Shown in pieces: positions 1 through 12,457 of a DNA stretch of 64,000 nucleotides. The position numbers were made by a program, and so were the translations under genes. The first letter of the stretch is position 1; every line of letters begins with the position of its first letter. Below the pieces are notes generated by a model. That model did no database searches. It was given only the letters and a program-made list of their open reading frames with translations, and was not told where the DNA came from. The stretch is taken from contig NZ_CP031969.1 in NCBI RefSeq assembly GCF_003443735.1, positions 1,674,001-1,738,000 on the forward strand. The letters are read 5' to 3'. This DNA is from Streptomyces sp. CC0208 (GTDB lineage Bacteria > Actinomycetota > Actinomycetes > Streptomycetales > Streptomycetaceae).

Positions 1-2
1 TG

Positions 3-1586
3 CCGCGGCAGGAGGAGGTCCTCACCGAGGCGGCCCTCGCCTTCGTGGCCGAGCTGCACCGCCGGTTCACGCCCCGGCGTGACGAGCTCCTCGCCCGCCG
101 CGCCGAGCGCCGCGCCGAGATCGCCCGCACCTCCACGCTCGACTTCCTCCCGGAGACCGCCGCGATCCGCGCGGACGACTCCTGGAAGGTGGCCCCCTCC
201 CCCGCGGCCCTGGACGACCGCCGGGTCGAGATCACCGGTCCCACCGACCGCAAGATGACCATCAACGCCCTGAACTCCGGGGCCAGGGTGTGGCTCGCGG
301 ACTTCGAGGACGCTTCGGCGCCGACGTGGGAGAACGTCGTGCTCGGGCAGGTCAACCTGGCCGACGCGTACACCCGGAACATCGACTTCACCGACGAGAA
401 GTCCGGCAAGTCCTACGCCCTCAAGGCCGACGAGGAACTCGCCACGGTCGTCATGCGCCCGCGCGGCTGGCACCTGAACGAACGGCACCTGGTCGACGCG
501 AACGGCGCCCAGGTCCCGGGCGCGCTCGTCGACTTCGGCCTGTACTTCTTCCACAACGCCCAGCGGCTGCTCGACCTCGGCAAGGGGCCGTACTTCTACC
601 TCCCGAAGACCGAGTCGCACCTCGAAGCGCGCCTGTGGAACGACGTGTTCGTCTTCGCGCAGGAGTACACCGGCATCCCGCAGGGCACCATCCGCGCGAC
701 CGTGCTGATCGAGACGATCACGGCGGCGTACGAGATGGAGGAGATCCTCTACGAACTCCGCGACCACGCCTCGGGGTTGAACGCGGGCCGCTGGGACTAC
801 CTGTTCTCCATCGTCAAGAACTTCCGTGACGGCGGCGCCAAGTTCGTCCTGCCGGACCGCAACGCGGTCACGATGACGGCCCCGTTCATGCGCGCGTACA
901 CCGAACTCCTCGTCCGCACCTGCCACAAGCGCGGCGCGCACGCGATCGGCGGCATGGCGGCCTTCATCCCCTCGCGCCGGGACGCCGAGGTCAACAAGGT
1001 GGCCTTCGAGAAGGTCCGCGCCGACAAGGACCGCGAGGCGGCCGACGGCTTCGACGGCTCCTGGGTCGCCCACCCCGACCTGGTGCCGATCGCCATGGAG
1101 TCCTTCGACAAGGTCCTCGGTGACCGGCCGAACCAGAAGGACCGGCTGCGCGAGGACGTCCACGTCGAGGCCGCCGACCTGATCGCGATCGACTCGCTGG
1201 AGGCCAGGCCGACGTACCCCGGTCTCGTCAACGCCGTCCAGGTCGGCATCCGGTACATCGAGGCCTGGCTGCGCGGACTGGGCGCGGTGGCCATCTTCAA
1301 CCTGATGGAGGATGCGGCCACCGCCGAGATCTCCCGCTCGCAGATCTGGCAGTGGATCAACGCGGGCGTCGAGTTCGAGCACGCGGGAAACACCGTGAAG
1401 GCCACGCCGGAACTGGCCCGCAAGGTCGCCGCCGAGGAACTCGCCAACATCCGCCAGGAGATCGGCGAGGAGGCCTTCGCGGCCGGACACTGGCAGCAGG
1501 CCCACGACCTGCTGCTCCAGGTCTCCCTCGACGACGACTACGCGGACTTCCTGACCCTGCCGGCGTACGAGCAACTGCGCGGCTGA
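3..1586 (+). CDS. aceB: Malate synthase A, 5' end outside the window
   Basis: Condenses glyoxylate with acetyl-CoA to malate in the cytoplasm. The reading frame is open back to the first base, and the residues before the first in-frame GTG (position 45) continue a normal malate synthase N-terminus, so the gene is cut by the window edge; 527 residues are visible against a family length near 540. The family signature DHxxGLNxGRWDYxF is at about 780-825, and the segments WLADFEDA, RPRGWHLNE and EDAATAEISRSQ are present. It is the glyoxylate outlet complementary to the carboligase route at 35-39 kb. As I recall, one Streptomyces malate synthase belongs to the AllR (allantoin) regulon; whether this copy does cannot be seen because its promoter is missing. 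Identification is secure. Confidence 0.96.
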   Translation, partial: PRQEEVLTEAALAFVAELHRRFTPRRDELLARRAERRAEIARTSTLDFLPETAAIRADDSWKVAPSPAALDDRRVEITGPTDRKMTINALNSGARVWLADFEDASAPTWENVVLGQVNLADAYTRNIDFTDEKSGKSYALKADEELATVVMRPRGWHLNERHLVDANGAQVPGALVDFGLYFFHNAQRLLDLGKGPYFYLPKTESHLEARLWNDVFVFAQEYTGIPQGTIRATVLIETITAAYEMEEILYELRDHASGLNAGRWDYLFSIVKNFRDGGAKFVLPDRNAVTMTAPFMRAYTELLVRTCHKRGAHAIGGMAAFIPSRRDAEVNKVAFEKVRADKDREAADGFDGSWVAHPDLVPIAMESFDKVLGDRPNQKDRLREDVHVEAADLIAIDSLEARPTYPGLVNAVQVGIRYIEAWLRGLGAVAIFNLMEDAATAEISRSQIWQWINAGVEFEHAGNTVKATPELARKVAAEELANIRQEIGEEAFAAGHWQQAHDLLLQVSLDDDYADFLTLPAYEQLRG

Positions 1587-1598
1587 TCTCCAGAAGGC

Positions 1599-1901
1599 TC
1601 ACTTGTCCGAGTGGCCCAGGGACTTCCCCGGGGCCACTCGGTCGCGTACGGCCTGCTTGACGGCCGTGGGCTCCGGGAAGCCCTGCTCCCGCCGGTCCCA
1701 GACGATCTCGTCGTCGACGCGCACGACGAAGATCCCGCCCTTGCCGGGCTTCAGGGCGAGTTCCGTCAGCTCGGTCTCGAAGGTCGTGAGCAACTCCTGC
1801 GCCAGCCAGGCCGCGCGCGGCAGCCAGCGGCACTGGGTGCAGTACTCGATCTCGACCCGCCGGGAGTGCGAAGAAGGTTCCGTCATCCGAGGCTCCGTCA
1901 T
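1599..1901 (-). CDS. Rdx family (SelW/SelT/SelH-like) thioredoxin-fold protein
   Basis: About 100 residues with a CTQC motif close to the N-terminus (EIEYCTQCRWLPRA) and a C-terminal FPEPTAVKQAVRD segment. This is the layout of the Rdx family, selenoprotein W relatives that carry Cys instead of selenocysteine; the reaction is not established, but a thiol redox role is usual. The start at 1901 overlaps the upstream stop as ATGA, which suggests translational coupling to the HipA-like gene. A second ATG lies at 1886, and the N-terminus repeats itself (MTEPRMTEPS), so the exact start is uncertain. It converges on malate synthase with a 12-bp gap. Confidence 0.85.
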   Translation of the reverse strand: MTEPRMTEPSSHSRRVEIEYCTQCRWLPRAAWLAQELLTTFETELTELALKPGKGGIFVVRVDDEIVWDRREQGFPEPTAVKQAVRDRVAPGKSLGHSDK

Positions 1902-2818
1902 CCGAGGTGCACCGACCAATCCTGTTCCGCGGCCGGCTTGCCGTGCAGGTCGGGGACCCGCTTCAGCCACTCGGGCCGGCCTTCCTGTGTTCTCGCCGCC
2001 CGCTGGGCCTCCTCGGCGGCGAGTTCGTCCCGGGAGGGGAAGTCGGTGGGCAGCCATGCCCCGGAGGCCCGCACGCGCGCGTGGAGGTACGTCACGTAGG
2101 CCTCGCGTGCCTCGGCAGGCGTCGCGAAGTCGGTGAGCCAGGCGTCGGGAACGGCCGCGGTGACCTCGCGCAGCAGGTCGAGGGTGACCCTGGGCGCCAG
2201 TTCCGCGTCGGCGGCGCGGACGTCCGGGCCGTAGTGGCCGAGGGCGTGGTGGCGGAAGTCGTAGGACTTCGAGGGGTCCGTGCCCTCCCAGCGGTGGTGG
2301 AAGACGAGGGCGGCGCCGTGGTCGATCAGCCACAGCCGCGGGGGCGCGATGCCCAGGGTCGGCCAGACCATCAGGTTCGAGCTGTGGACCGTGCGGTCGA
2401 CGTTGACGGTGAGCGCGTCGAGCCAGACGACGCGTCCGGCCTCCAGCGGGTCCACGGGGAAGGTCCTGGCGATCTCGGGGGTGAAGTCGCGCGCACCCGG
2501 CAGGTAGTCCATGCCGAGGTTCACCCCGGCGCTCGCCGCGTGCAGGTCCCGGACCTCCTGGTGCGGCTCGCTGTCGGCGATCGCCGGGTCGAAGTGCACC
2601 AGGACCAGTTCGGGGAAGCGCAGCCCCAGCGCCCGCGCCAGCTCACCGACGATCACCTCGGCGACCAGCGCCTTGCGGCCCTGGGCGGAGCCGGTGAACT
2701 TCACGACGTACGTCCCCAGGTCGTCGGCCTCGACGACGCCGGGGACGGAGCCGCCGGAGCGCAGGGGTTCGATGTAGCGGGTCGCGGCTACCTCTCTCAG
2801 CATCTCCCAAGGCCCCAT
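1898..2818 (-). CDS. HipA-like kinase-fold protein
   Basis: 306 residues with the reduced HipA/PI4K-like kinase layout: a glycine/lysine strand (GTYVVKF), a catalytic-loop-like NVDRTVHSSNLMV and a metal-binding LIDHGAAL. It resembles the single-protein HipA-type kinases widespread in actinobacteria. There is no HipB-type antitoxin beside it, so a toxin-antitoxin role is not supported; the neighbour is an Rdx protein overlapping by ATGA. The substrate is unknown. The region upstream of the start is a decayed integrase, so its promoter probably lies within or close to foreign DNA. Confidence 0.75.
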   Translation of the reverse strand: MGPWEMLREVAATRYIEPLRSGGSVPGVVEADDLGTYVVKFTGSAQGRKALVAEVIVGELARALGLRFPELVLVHFDPAIADSEPHQEVRDLHAASAGVNLGMDYLPGARDFTPEIARTFPVDPLEAGRVVWLDALTVNVDRTVHSSNLMVWPTLGIAPPRLWLIDHGAALVFHHRWEGTDPSKSYDFRHHALGHYGPDVRAADAELAPRVTLDLLREVTAAVPDAWLTDFATPAEAREAYVTYLHARVRASGAWLPTDFPSRDELAAEEAQRAARTQEGRPEWLKRVPDLHGKPAAEQDWSVHLG

Positions 2819-2821
2819 CGT

Positions 2822-2908
2822 TCATTGCATGAAGTGAGCATAGTAACCAAGCGTGACAGCCGGGGAGGAATGCCCGAGCCATCGCGCCGGGGTCACCACG
2901 GACTCTCC
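2822..2908 (-). pseudogene. Tyrosine integrase C-terminal fragment
   Basis: The minus strand encodes a stretch ending ARWLGHSSPAVTLGYYAHFMQ-stop, the typical end of a phage/ICE tyrosine recombinase; the second Y in GYYAHFM is the expected catalytic tyrosine. Everything upstream of the WLGHSS box is missing and the frame runs directly into the glycosyltransferase remnant. A related fragment is at 4499-4552, and the two share a 28-bp imperfect repeat (2867-2894 and 4513-4540, about five mismatches). Confidence 0.65.
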
Positions 2909-3386
2909 CGCCGCGACGTCCGGGGCGGACGCTCGCTGCGTGCCGCTCACGGCTATCCACGCGATGTCATTCTGCAGATCCTGCAGCAGGAGCCGCTGCG
3001 CCGAGGAGACGGTGGTGTGAACCGTTCCGACCCGGGCTGCAGGGGTGGCAGACGCGGCGAGGGCGACGAAGCCGTGGTTGGTGTTCTCATGGACAACGTC
3101 GAATGTCCCCCGGTCGATCGCCTAGTAGGTGTTCGTCGTGAACAGCTCCCAGCACGGTTCGTAGCCGTGCGGAGTGTCATCTCCGACCGGCATGCCGGTC
3201 GGAGATGCCCTCGGCGGCCACCGGCAGGGATCCGGGCCCGACTCTCGAGAAGACGGTGACGTGGTGCCCGCGTTCTCGCAGACCGACCGTGAGCATCGCC
3301 ATGAGCCGCTCGACAGGCCCGTAGCCGCGCGGCGGCACCGGGTACAGCGGAGTGGTCACGATCGCGATTCTGAGGCCGCTCCTCAT
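2909..3386 (-). pseudogene. Glycosyltransferase N-terminal half, frameshifted and truncated
   Basis: The start at 3386 overlaps the APH stop as ATGA. The first 60 residues are a clear GT-B N-terminus: RIAIVTTPLYPVPPRGYG, then GLRERGHHVTVFS. At the palindrome (3178-3207) the frame is lost and a TGA follows at 3177. The same protein resumes in another frame beyond it (HGYEPCWELFTTNTY, a TAG, then AIDRGTFDVVHENTNHGFVAL and IAWIAVSGTQRA) before ending abruptly against the integrase tail. There are therefore at least three lesions: the palindrome/frameshift, an internal TAG, and loss of the C-terminal nucleotide-sugar domain. It resembles family-4-type actinobacterial glycosyltransferases; substrate unknown. 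Confidence 0.75.
3178..3207. repeat. 30-bp perfect palindrome
   Basis: The 30 bases are their own reverse complement with no central spacer; the core is CCGACCGGCATGCCGGTCGG. It sits inside the broken glycosyltransferase exactly where the frame shifts. It is not a terminator (no loop or T-tract) and could be an insertion footprint, a palindrome made by replication slippage, or a protein-binding site. Confidence 0.9.
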
Positions 3387-4075
3387 TCGCGGAAGCCCTC
3401 CGTGGCGGAGATCCTCTGGTCCCACATGGCGACCGCCTCCGGGTCGCCCCACTGGACACAGAAGTCCCGGAACCCATGGCACAGGCGCACCATGGCCTCC
3501 TTCCGCGCAGGCCAGTCGGGCCGCGCACCGTACGCACGGTAGAAGGAGGACAGGTGGCCTGCCAGCTCCGGATGGTGGGTGCGGATGACCCACTCGGCCA
3601 TCGCAAGGTCCTCCAACGGATTACCGAGGCGGGAGAACTCCCAGTCGATGACGGCGGCCACGGAGGTGCCAGCGTGATCGAGCAGAACGTTCTGCGGACC
3701 GAAGTCCCCGTGCACCAGGCGGCCCTCGCCGGGCTTGCAGGGGTAGCCAAGGTCCGCAGGGTCGAGCGAATGCAACAGTGCCAGCGCGGCACCACACAGG
3801 CCGAGCACCCCGTCAGGGCCCGCCGTCGAGAGCGCGTCCTGCGCGTGCACGCCGCTGACGAAGGCGATGCGCAGGCCCTCGTCCTGCGCACCAGCAACCA
3901 CCTCCGGCACAGGGAAACGGCCCTGCAGCCGGGTGAGCGCCAGGTACTCCGCCTCCTGACGCTCGTTCGCAAGGGGCCCCAGGTAGCGCTTCTCGACGTA
4001 CCCCTGCGACTTACGTGTGGCGTTCGTGTAGCCGTGCTCCAGCCTCAGGCTCTCGCCATCCGGGATGTCCTGCAC
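3383..4075 (-). CDS. Aminoglycoside phosphotransferase (APH)-family phosphotransferase
   Basis: 230 residues of the APH/choline-kinase fold. Brenner-type catalytic loop VHGDFGPQN (H122, D124, N129), then the metal-binding DWEF at 144. The N-terminal lobe is short (EKRYLGPLANERQEAEYL), so it is smaller than resistance-type APH enzymes, and a small-molecule or sugar substrate is as likely as an antibiotic. The GTG start is followed downstream by a glycosyltransferase overlapping by ATGA, pointing to a former two-gene operon acting on a sugar or glycoside. The pair is bracketed by integrase and IS fragments, so it probably arrived by transfer. It appears intact although its partner is dead. Confidence 0.8.
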   Translation of the reverse strand: MQDIPDGESLRLEHGYTNATRKSQGYVEKRYLGPLANERQEAEYLALTRLQGRFPVPEVVAGAQDEGLRIAFVSGVHAQDALSTAGPDGVLGLCGAALALLHSLDPADLGYPCKPGEGRLVHGDFGPQNVLLDHAGTSVAAVIDWEFSRLGNPLEDLAMAEWVIRTHHPELAGHLSSFYRAYGARPDWPARKEAMVRLCHGFRDFCVQWGDPEAVAMWDQRISATEGFRE

Positions 4076-4104
4076 TTAGAACTCCTAACAAAAAGTTCCA
4101 ACTT

Positions 4105-4494
4105 ACCTTGGAATGGTGGCGTCTGATGGGACACCTCCGGCGCGCTGGACTGGTCGAGGGCGGTGATCGACGGCTCGCACGTCAGGGCTCTCAAGGGGGG
4201 CCCAAAACAGGACCGAGCCCGGTCGACCGGGAAACCGCAACGACGTCACCCAAGCTCATCCCCCTGATCCAGACCGTCCCGCCCGAACGCGGCTGGCGCG
4301 GACGGCCCCGACAACGACCGGTCGCGCTCTACGCCGACCGCGGCTACGACCACGACACGTACCGCAAGCCCGAGCGGGCCCTGGGGATCACCGTGGTCGA
4401 GCAGAGCTTCGCGCTGCAGCACTGGTTCCGCCGACTGCGCATCCGCCGGGAGATCCGCGACGCCATCCACGAAGCCTTCCTCAGCCTGGCCACC
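4105..4494 (+). pseudogene. IS5-type transposase remnant with internal deletions
   Basis: Readable pieces in shifting frames: GALDWSRAVIDGSHVRALKGG (about 4141-4201), PKTGPSPVDR, LIPLIQTVPP, LYADRGYDHDTYR and LHWFRRLRIRREIRDAIHEAFLSLA (ending near 4487). These are the DDE-transposase blocks of actinobacterial IS5-group elements. The stretch between PVDR and LIPLIQ, which should hold the target-binding part, is missing, and the domain before the last block is shortened. No terminal inverted repeats could be delimited. The left junction is just upstream of the APH start. Confidence 0.8.
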
Positions 4495-4498
4495 GAGG

Positions 4499-4552
4499 GT
4501 GTTCGCCGACGAGGAGTGCCCGAGCCACCGCACCGGAGTCGCTCCAGGCGGT
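4499..4552 (-). pseudogene. Second tyrosine integrase fragment
   Basis: The minus strand reads GATPVRWLGHSSSANT, matching the WLGHSS box of the fragment at 2822-2908, and then merges with the transposase remnant. The DNA over the box is about 80% identical to the first fragment. It overlaps the end region of the next gene. Only about 18 codons survive, so the call rests on the box and on its similarity to the first fragment. Confidence 0.5.
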
Positions 4553-4900
4553 TCAGACAGTCAGTGGGGACCATGGCAGGGCAGTACGCCAGTGGTCGTC
4601 GTCGCGTGCCCAGCTCTTGACGGCGTCTGCGGCCAGGTCATGCCCGTGCATGGCGTAGGGGGCGGGGACGCGGGCCTGATAGTGGGCGTGAGGGCCTCCG
4701 TCGCGGTACTCGACGAGGCAACTGTGGTCGTCCTCCAAGTACACCTGGATGTAGTGCTGCCCGGGAGCAGGTGAGTCCGCCCGCTCGACGATCAGGAAGC
4801 GGTGGACGAGGTTGAGCTCGCTGAGGAGGTCGTACAGCATGTCCTCGTCGGGGTCGTCCCAGGTGTCGCCGTTCCACGCCTTCGCCCGGATCCTGGTCAC
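4553..4900 (-). CDS. Small acidic protein, candidate second immunity factor
   Basis: 115 residues, no signal peptide or membrane segment, rich in Asp/Glu and His/Trp (GDTWDDPDEDMLYDLLSEL, then IQVYLEDDHSCLVEYRDGG). I do not recognise a named family; similar short proteins accompany polymorphic toxins in Streptomyces. It overlaps the 249-residue gene by ATGA and is last in the RHS toxin operon, a usual place for immunity or orphan-immunity genes. Its C-terminal end abuts the integrase/IS scar, so the last residues may have been altered. Function not assigned. Confidence 0.7.
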   Translation of the reverse strand: MTRIRAKAWNGDTWDDPDEDMLYDLLSELNLVHRFLIVERADSPAPGQHYIQVYLEDDHSCLVEYRDGGPHAHYQARVPAPYAMHGHDLAADAVKSWARDDDHWRTALPWSPLTV

Positions 4901-5646
4901 GCGCTCTCGCCGGCGTGCACGACGGACCGTTCGGCGAGGTCGAGCAGTTCCTCGCTGGTGACACCGCGCTCACCGGCCGCGGTGTGCAGGCTGAGGCCGG
5001 TCGCAGGGTCGGCCTGGGCCTTGAGGATCTCGCCGAGGCGGTTTTCCCACTCGACCCAGCTGCCGGGGGCGCCTTCCAGCAGGGACAGTCCGTTCAGCAG
5101 GACCGACAGGGGGGCGATGCCGCGGTCGGGGCCGGTGCTGTGGCTCTGGGTGCGGGTGTTGTCGTAGCGCATCCGAAGGAAGGGGACACGCTCGCGGTCG
5201 AGCTTGGTCGGCTGGAGCGCCAGTCGGAACAGGTGGACGGCCTCTTCTTCGGTCTCCGTCCCGGAGAACTCGCAGCGGTAGCCGGGAAATAGGGTCCAGG
5301 TGGCCTTGTGGAGGTCGGCGTCGTCCTGCGCATGGTTGTCGTGGACGCCGGGGCCGACGGCCGCGATGGTGTCGAACTCCCAGCCGGGGCAGGTGAACCC
5401 GCCCAGAGCCACCAGCGGCCGGCCACTGTCGGTGATGGCAGTGCTGTGCTCGCGGGCGAAGGCGAGCACGGCCTGTGCCAGGGCCGCGTCGTAACGGCCC
5501 ATGACCCGCATCTCCAGCAGATGCGTGTGGTCCGGGGTGAGGACGGCGTCGAAGTTGAAGATCATGCGGGACCAGTGCCAGGCGTCGGGCAGGCCCTCGA
5601 TGGGGGCGGCTCCGGGCTGGGCGGCCACCTTCGACGTCAGGTCCAT
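4897..5646 (-). CDS. Candidate immunity protein of the nuclease-tipped RHS toxin
   Basis: 249 residues, soluble, without recognised catalytic motifs; it is the first gene after the RHS stop, with a 62-bp gap. Polymorphic toxin loci place the cognate immunity gene directly downstream of the toxin tip, which is the main reason for the call. Visible features are an aromatic-rich N-terminus (AWHWSRMIFNFDAV), a central GYRCEF strand region and a helical C-terminus (EWENRLGEILKA, SEELLDLAERS). A processing or partner role is possible instead. Family not recognised. Confidence 0.65.
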   Translation of the reverse strand: MDLTSKVAAQPGAAPIEGLPDAWHWSRMIFNFDAVLTPDHTHLLEMRVMGRYDAALAQAVLAFAREHSTAITDSGRPLVALGGFTCPGWEFDTIAAVGPGVHDNHAQDDADLHKATWTLFPGYRCEFSGTETEEEAVHLFRLALQPTKLDRERVPFLRMRYDNTRTQSHSTGPDRGIAPLSVLLNGLSLLEGAPGSWVEWENRLGEILKAQADPATGLSLHTAAGERGVTSEELLDLAERSVVHAGESA

Positions 5647-5708
5647 CGTCTGGCTCTCTTCCTGTCGCTCACTGTTGTGCCTCTGAGTGTGTCCGCTGCC
5701 GGAGCGGG

Positions 5709-10466
<4,758 letters not shown>

Positions 10467-10684
10467 GCCTGCGACTCCCCCGTCAACTCTCCAGCAACAA
10501 CAGCTACTTGTTCGCCACGAGACACCAACTAGAATAAACGTTTCGAAATGCCTGGCGGGGGCTGTTGCGGTATGCCGGTGCTCCACGGCGTCGCGGGCTC
10601 GACCACCCGGGGCGCGGGGCCGTCCGGGGCCGGAGGGCTCCGGATGGCGCTTGGCCGATCCTGGTCGCCCGGGGGCGCGGACGC
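10467..10684 (-). promoter_or_regulatory. Upstream region of the RHS toxin gene
   Basis: About 220 bp without a supportable gene. It contains the most AT-rich patch locally (about 10520-10550, with the 8-bp palindrome TTTCGAAA), probably the toxin promoter on the minus strand. The rest is GC-rich and has no clear motif. Confidence 0.35.
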
Positions 10685-10866
10685 TCAGGCGAGGTCGCCG
10701 CGCAGAATTCCGTAGCACACGCCGTCACGCCACTACCGGTCGCGGAAGGCGACGCTGCGCAGGACTCCTTCGCAGGTGAACCCCGCCTTTACCAGGGCAC
10801 GGTGTCCCACCAGCCGGACCACGGAAGGGACGGCGGCTTCCGGGGCCACGGCGTTCCGTGCCCTTC
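10685..10866 (-). pseudogene. GNAT acetyltransferase C-terminal remnant
   Basis: The minus strand reads VVRLVGHRALVKAGFTCEGVLRSVAFRDR, a TAG, then WRDGVCYGILRGDLA-stop. This is the end of a RimJ/RimL-type N-acetyltransferase (AGF.CEGVLRS...YGILRGD) interrupted by one stop, and the N-terminal two thirds are missing. It starts immediately after the IucA/IucC stop. A read-through product would still lack the acetyl-CoA site. Confidence 0.75.
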
Positions 10867-10869
10867 GGA

Positions 10870-12387
10870 TCAGGCGCCGGCGACTGGGTTCGGCAGCGGC
10901 AGGTACCGTGCGTCCGCCCCGTCCGCCCCCGTCCACCGCAGCAGCAGGTTCGTCTTGCCGGGCAGGGTGGGGGCGGTGAGGAGGGCGGCGGCCTCGGGGA
11001 GGTCGTGGCGGGACAGCTCGCGGCGGACGGCCGGCCAGGGGTCGAAGCCGGGCCGGCGTTCGGCGAGGGCGGCGGCGACCTCGCACAGGTGGTTCACGAC
11101 CAGGCAGTACACCAGCCGCTCCCAGCCGGCCGCGCGCGGGACGTCCGGCAGCAGCTTCACGCCCTCGGCGTCCCGGAACAGCGCCTGCACGGGCGTGCCG
11201 TCGCCATCCACGGCGACCAGGGTGTTCTGAAGGTGGGCCTCGAGTACGACGCCGTGGTCGGCGAAGGCGGCGAGGGCGGGCGGGACGACCGCGCCCAGGT
11301 ACGCCTCCCACCAGGCCGCCGGGTCCTCGGCGGCGTCGAGCGGGTTGCCCTCGAAGCCCTCCACCAGGGCCGCGGCGAGCAGCGGGGTCGCCCCGGATCG
11401 CACATGGTCGCGCAGACCGTCGCGGACCAGGACGGCGAGTTCCTCGAAGGCGAAGTCGGCGGTGCGGTAGCCGCGGTCGCTCAGCCAGGCGGCGGACCCG
11501 GGGCTCGCGGCGAAGGCGTTCACGACCGCTTCATCCGTACGGCGGAGTGTGAGCAGGTCGTGGCGCCAGAGCCGCCGGATGTCGTTCGTGATGCGGACGT
11601 CGAGGCTGAACTTGAGGAACAGGTCCCGCGAAGGGGCGTACACCGTGCGGATCGCGGCCGTCGGCCAGGTCTCGAACCGGGTCGTGCCGAGCCGGACCAG
11701 GCGGCCGTCCTCGAAGGCCTCCGCACAGTGCACCAGGTCGAGCTGCCAGGGATGGGCGGGAAGCAGTCGGTAGCCGGGCGGGGCCTCGCCGAGCGTGTCG
11801 AGGGCCGCGGTGTCGCCCTCCTCGACGACGGCGTCCTCGCGCACCCCGAGCAGGACCAGCGGGAAACGGGCGTGGGCCTCGGGGGCGTACGGCAGCCAGG
11901 TGGCGACGGGGCCGCCGCCGCGGGCCTTGGGGGCGGGGTGGTGGGGATGGCCGGTGACCAGGCACTGCTCGGAGCGCTGGTACGGGTCGTCGGGCACCGT
12001 CGCCCGGGCCCTGGCCATGAGCAGGGCGGCCACCGCGTCCCGGCTGTCGATCATCTCGGCGGGCAGCTCGTGGTTGGACACTCCGGTGTGCCGGGTCAGT
12101 TCCTCGGCGGCCAGCTTCACGAGTTCGGTGTGCCCCACCCGCCGCCAGCCGGGCGCCGTGCGCACCTCGGGCTCGGCGGGCCGCCGATCGCCCCGCACCC
12201 TGAGCAGGCGCCCGCTGGGCAGCCGGTACACCCTGCGCTCGCCGGGGTCCGGGAGCGGGACGGCGACCTCGCGCAGCAGGCAGTTCAGCAGGGGCGCCGC
12301 CGCGTACGCGTCGGCGCCGTGTGCGACGGCTGTGTCGGCCGGCGGGGGCGGGAGATCCACGCGGTTCACTCGTTCTCTACGGTTCAT
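10870..12387 (-). CDS. IucA/IucC-family NRPS-independent siderophore synthetase (first copy)
   Basis: 505 residues; ATP-dependent amide synthetases of this family join citrate or another carboxylate to amines. Conserved blocks: TGHPHHPAPKARGG (substrate/ATP region), LLPAHPWQLD, KFSLDVRITNDIRRL, VLEAHLQNTLV and LFRDAEGV. It is shorter than most members (570-620) but all core blocks are present. The ATG at 12387 has a weak ribosome site; a GTG at 12369 preceded by AGAGAACGA is an alternative. It diverges from a second copy across 70 bp. No decarboxylase, monooxygenase, export or receptor gene is adjacent, so the product cannot be predicted. I saw no obvious iron box in the intergenic gap. Confidence 0.9.
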   Translation of the reverse strand: MNRRERVNRVDLPPPPADTAVAHGADAYAAAPLLNCLLREVAVPLPDPGERRVYRLPSGRLLRVRGDRRPAEPEVRTAPGWRRVGHTELVKLAAEELTRHTGVSNHELPAEMIDSRDAVAALLMARARATVPDDPYQRSEQCLVTGHPHHPAPKARGGGPVATWLPYAPEAHARFPLVLLGVREDAVVEEGDTAALDTLGEAPPGYRLLPAHPWQLDLVHCAEAFEDGRLVRLGTTRFETWPTAAIRTVYAPSRDLFLKFSLDVRITNDIRRLWRHDLLTLRRTDEAVVNAFAASPGSAAWLSDRGYRTADFAFEELAVLVRDGLRDHVRSGATPLLAAALVEGFEGNPLDAAEDPAAWWEAYLGAVVPPALAAFADHGVVLEAHLQNTLVAVDGDGTPVQALFRDAEGVKLLPDVPRAAGWERLVYCLVVNHLCEVAAALAERRPGFDPWPAVRRELSRHDLPEAAALLTAPTLPGKTNLLLRWTGADGADARYLPLPNPVAGA

Positions 12388-12457
12388 CTGGGGCGATGAC
12401 GATCAGTATGTCTGCCGTCACGGCCCCGCTGTGCCACCGTATCCGAGGAGTCCGCCC

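Noticed and set aside
1898..2818. HipBA toxin-antitoxin system
   Set aside because: Only the HipA-like kinase is present; no HipB-type HTH gene is adjacent.
2953..3972. A 339-residue minus-strand frame across APH and glycosyltransferase
   Set aside because: Arg/Ser/Pro-rich out-of-frame product; the real proteins are read in the other two frames.
3383..4075. Aminoglycoside resistance gene
   Set aside because: Only the general APH fold is supported; the short N-lobe and glycosyltransferase partner do not point to a specific drug.
12388..12457. Iron box between the two siderophore synthetases
   Set aside because: No TTAGGTTAGGCTAACCTAA-like sequence found by eye in the 70-bp gap.
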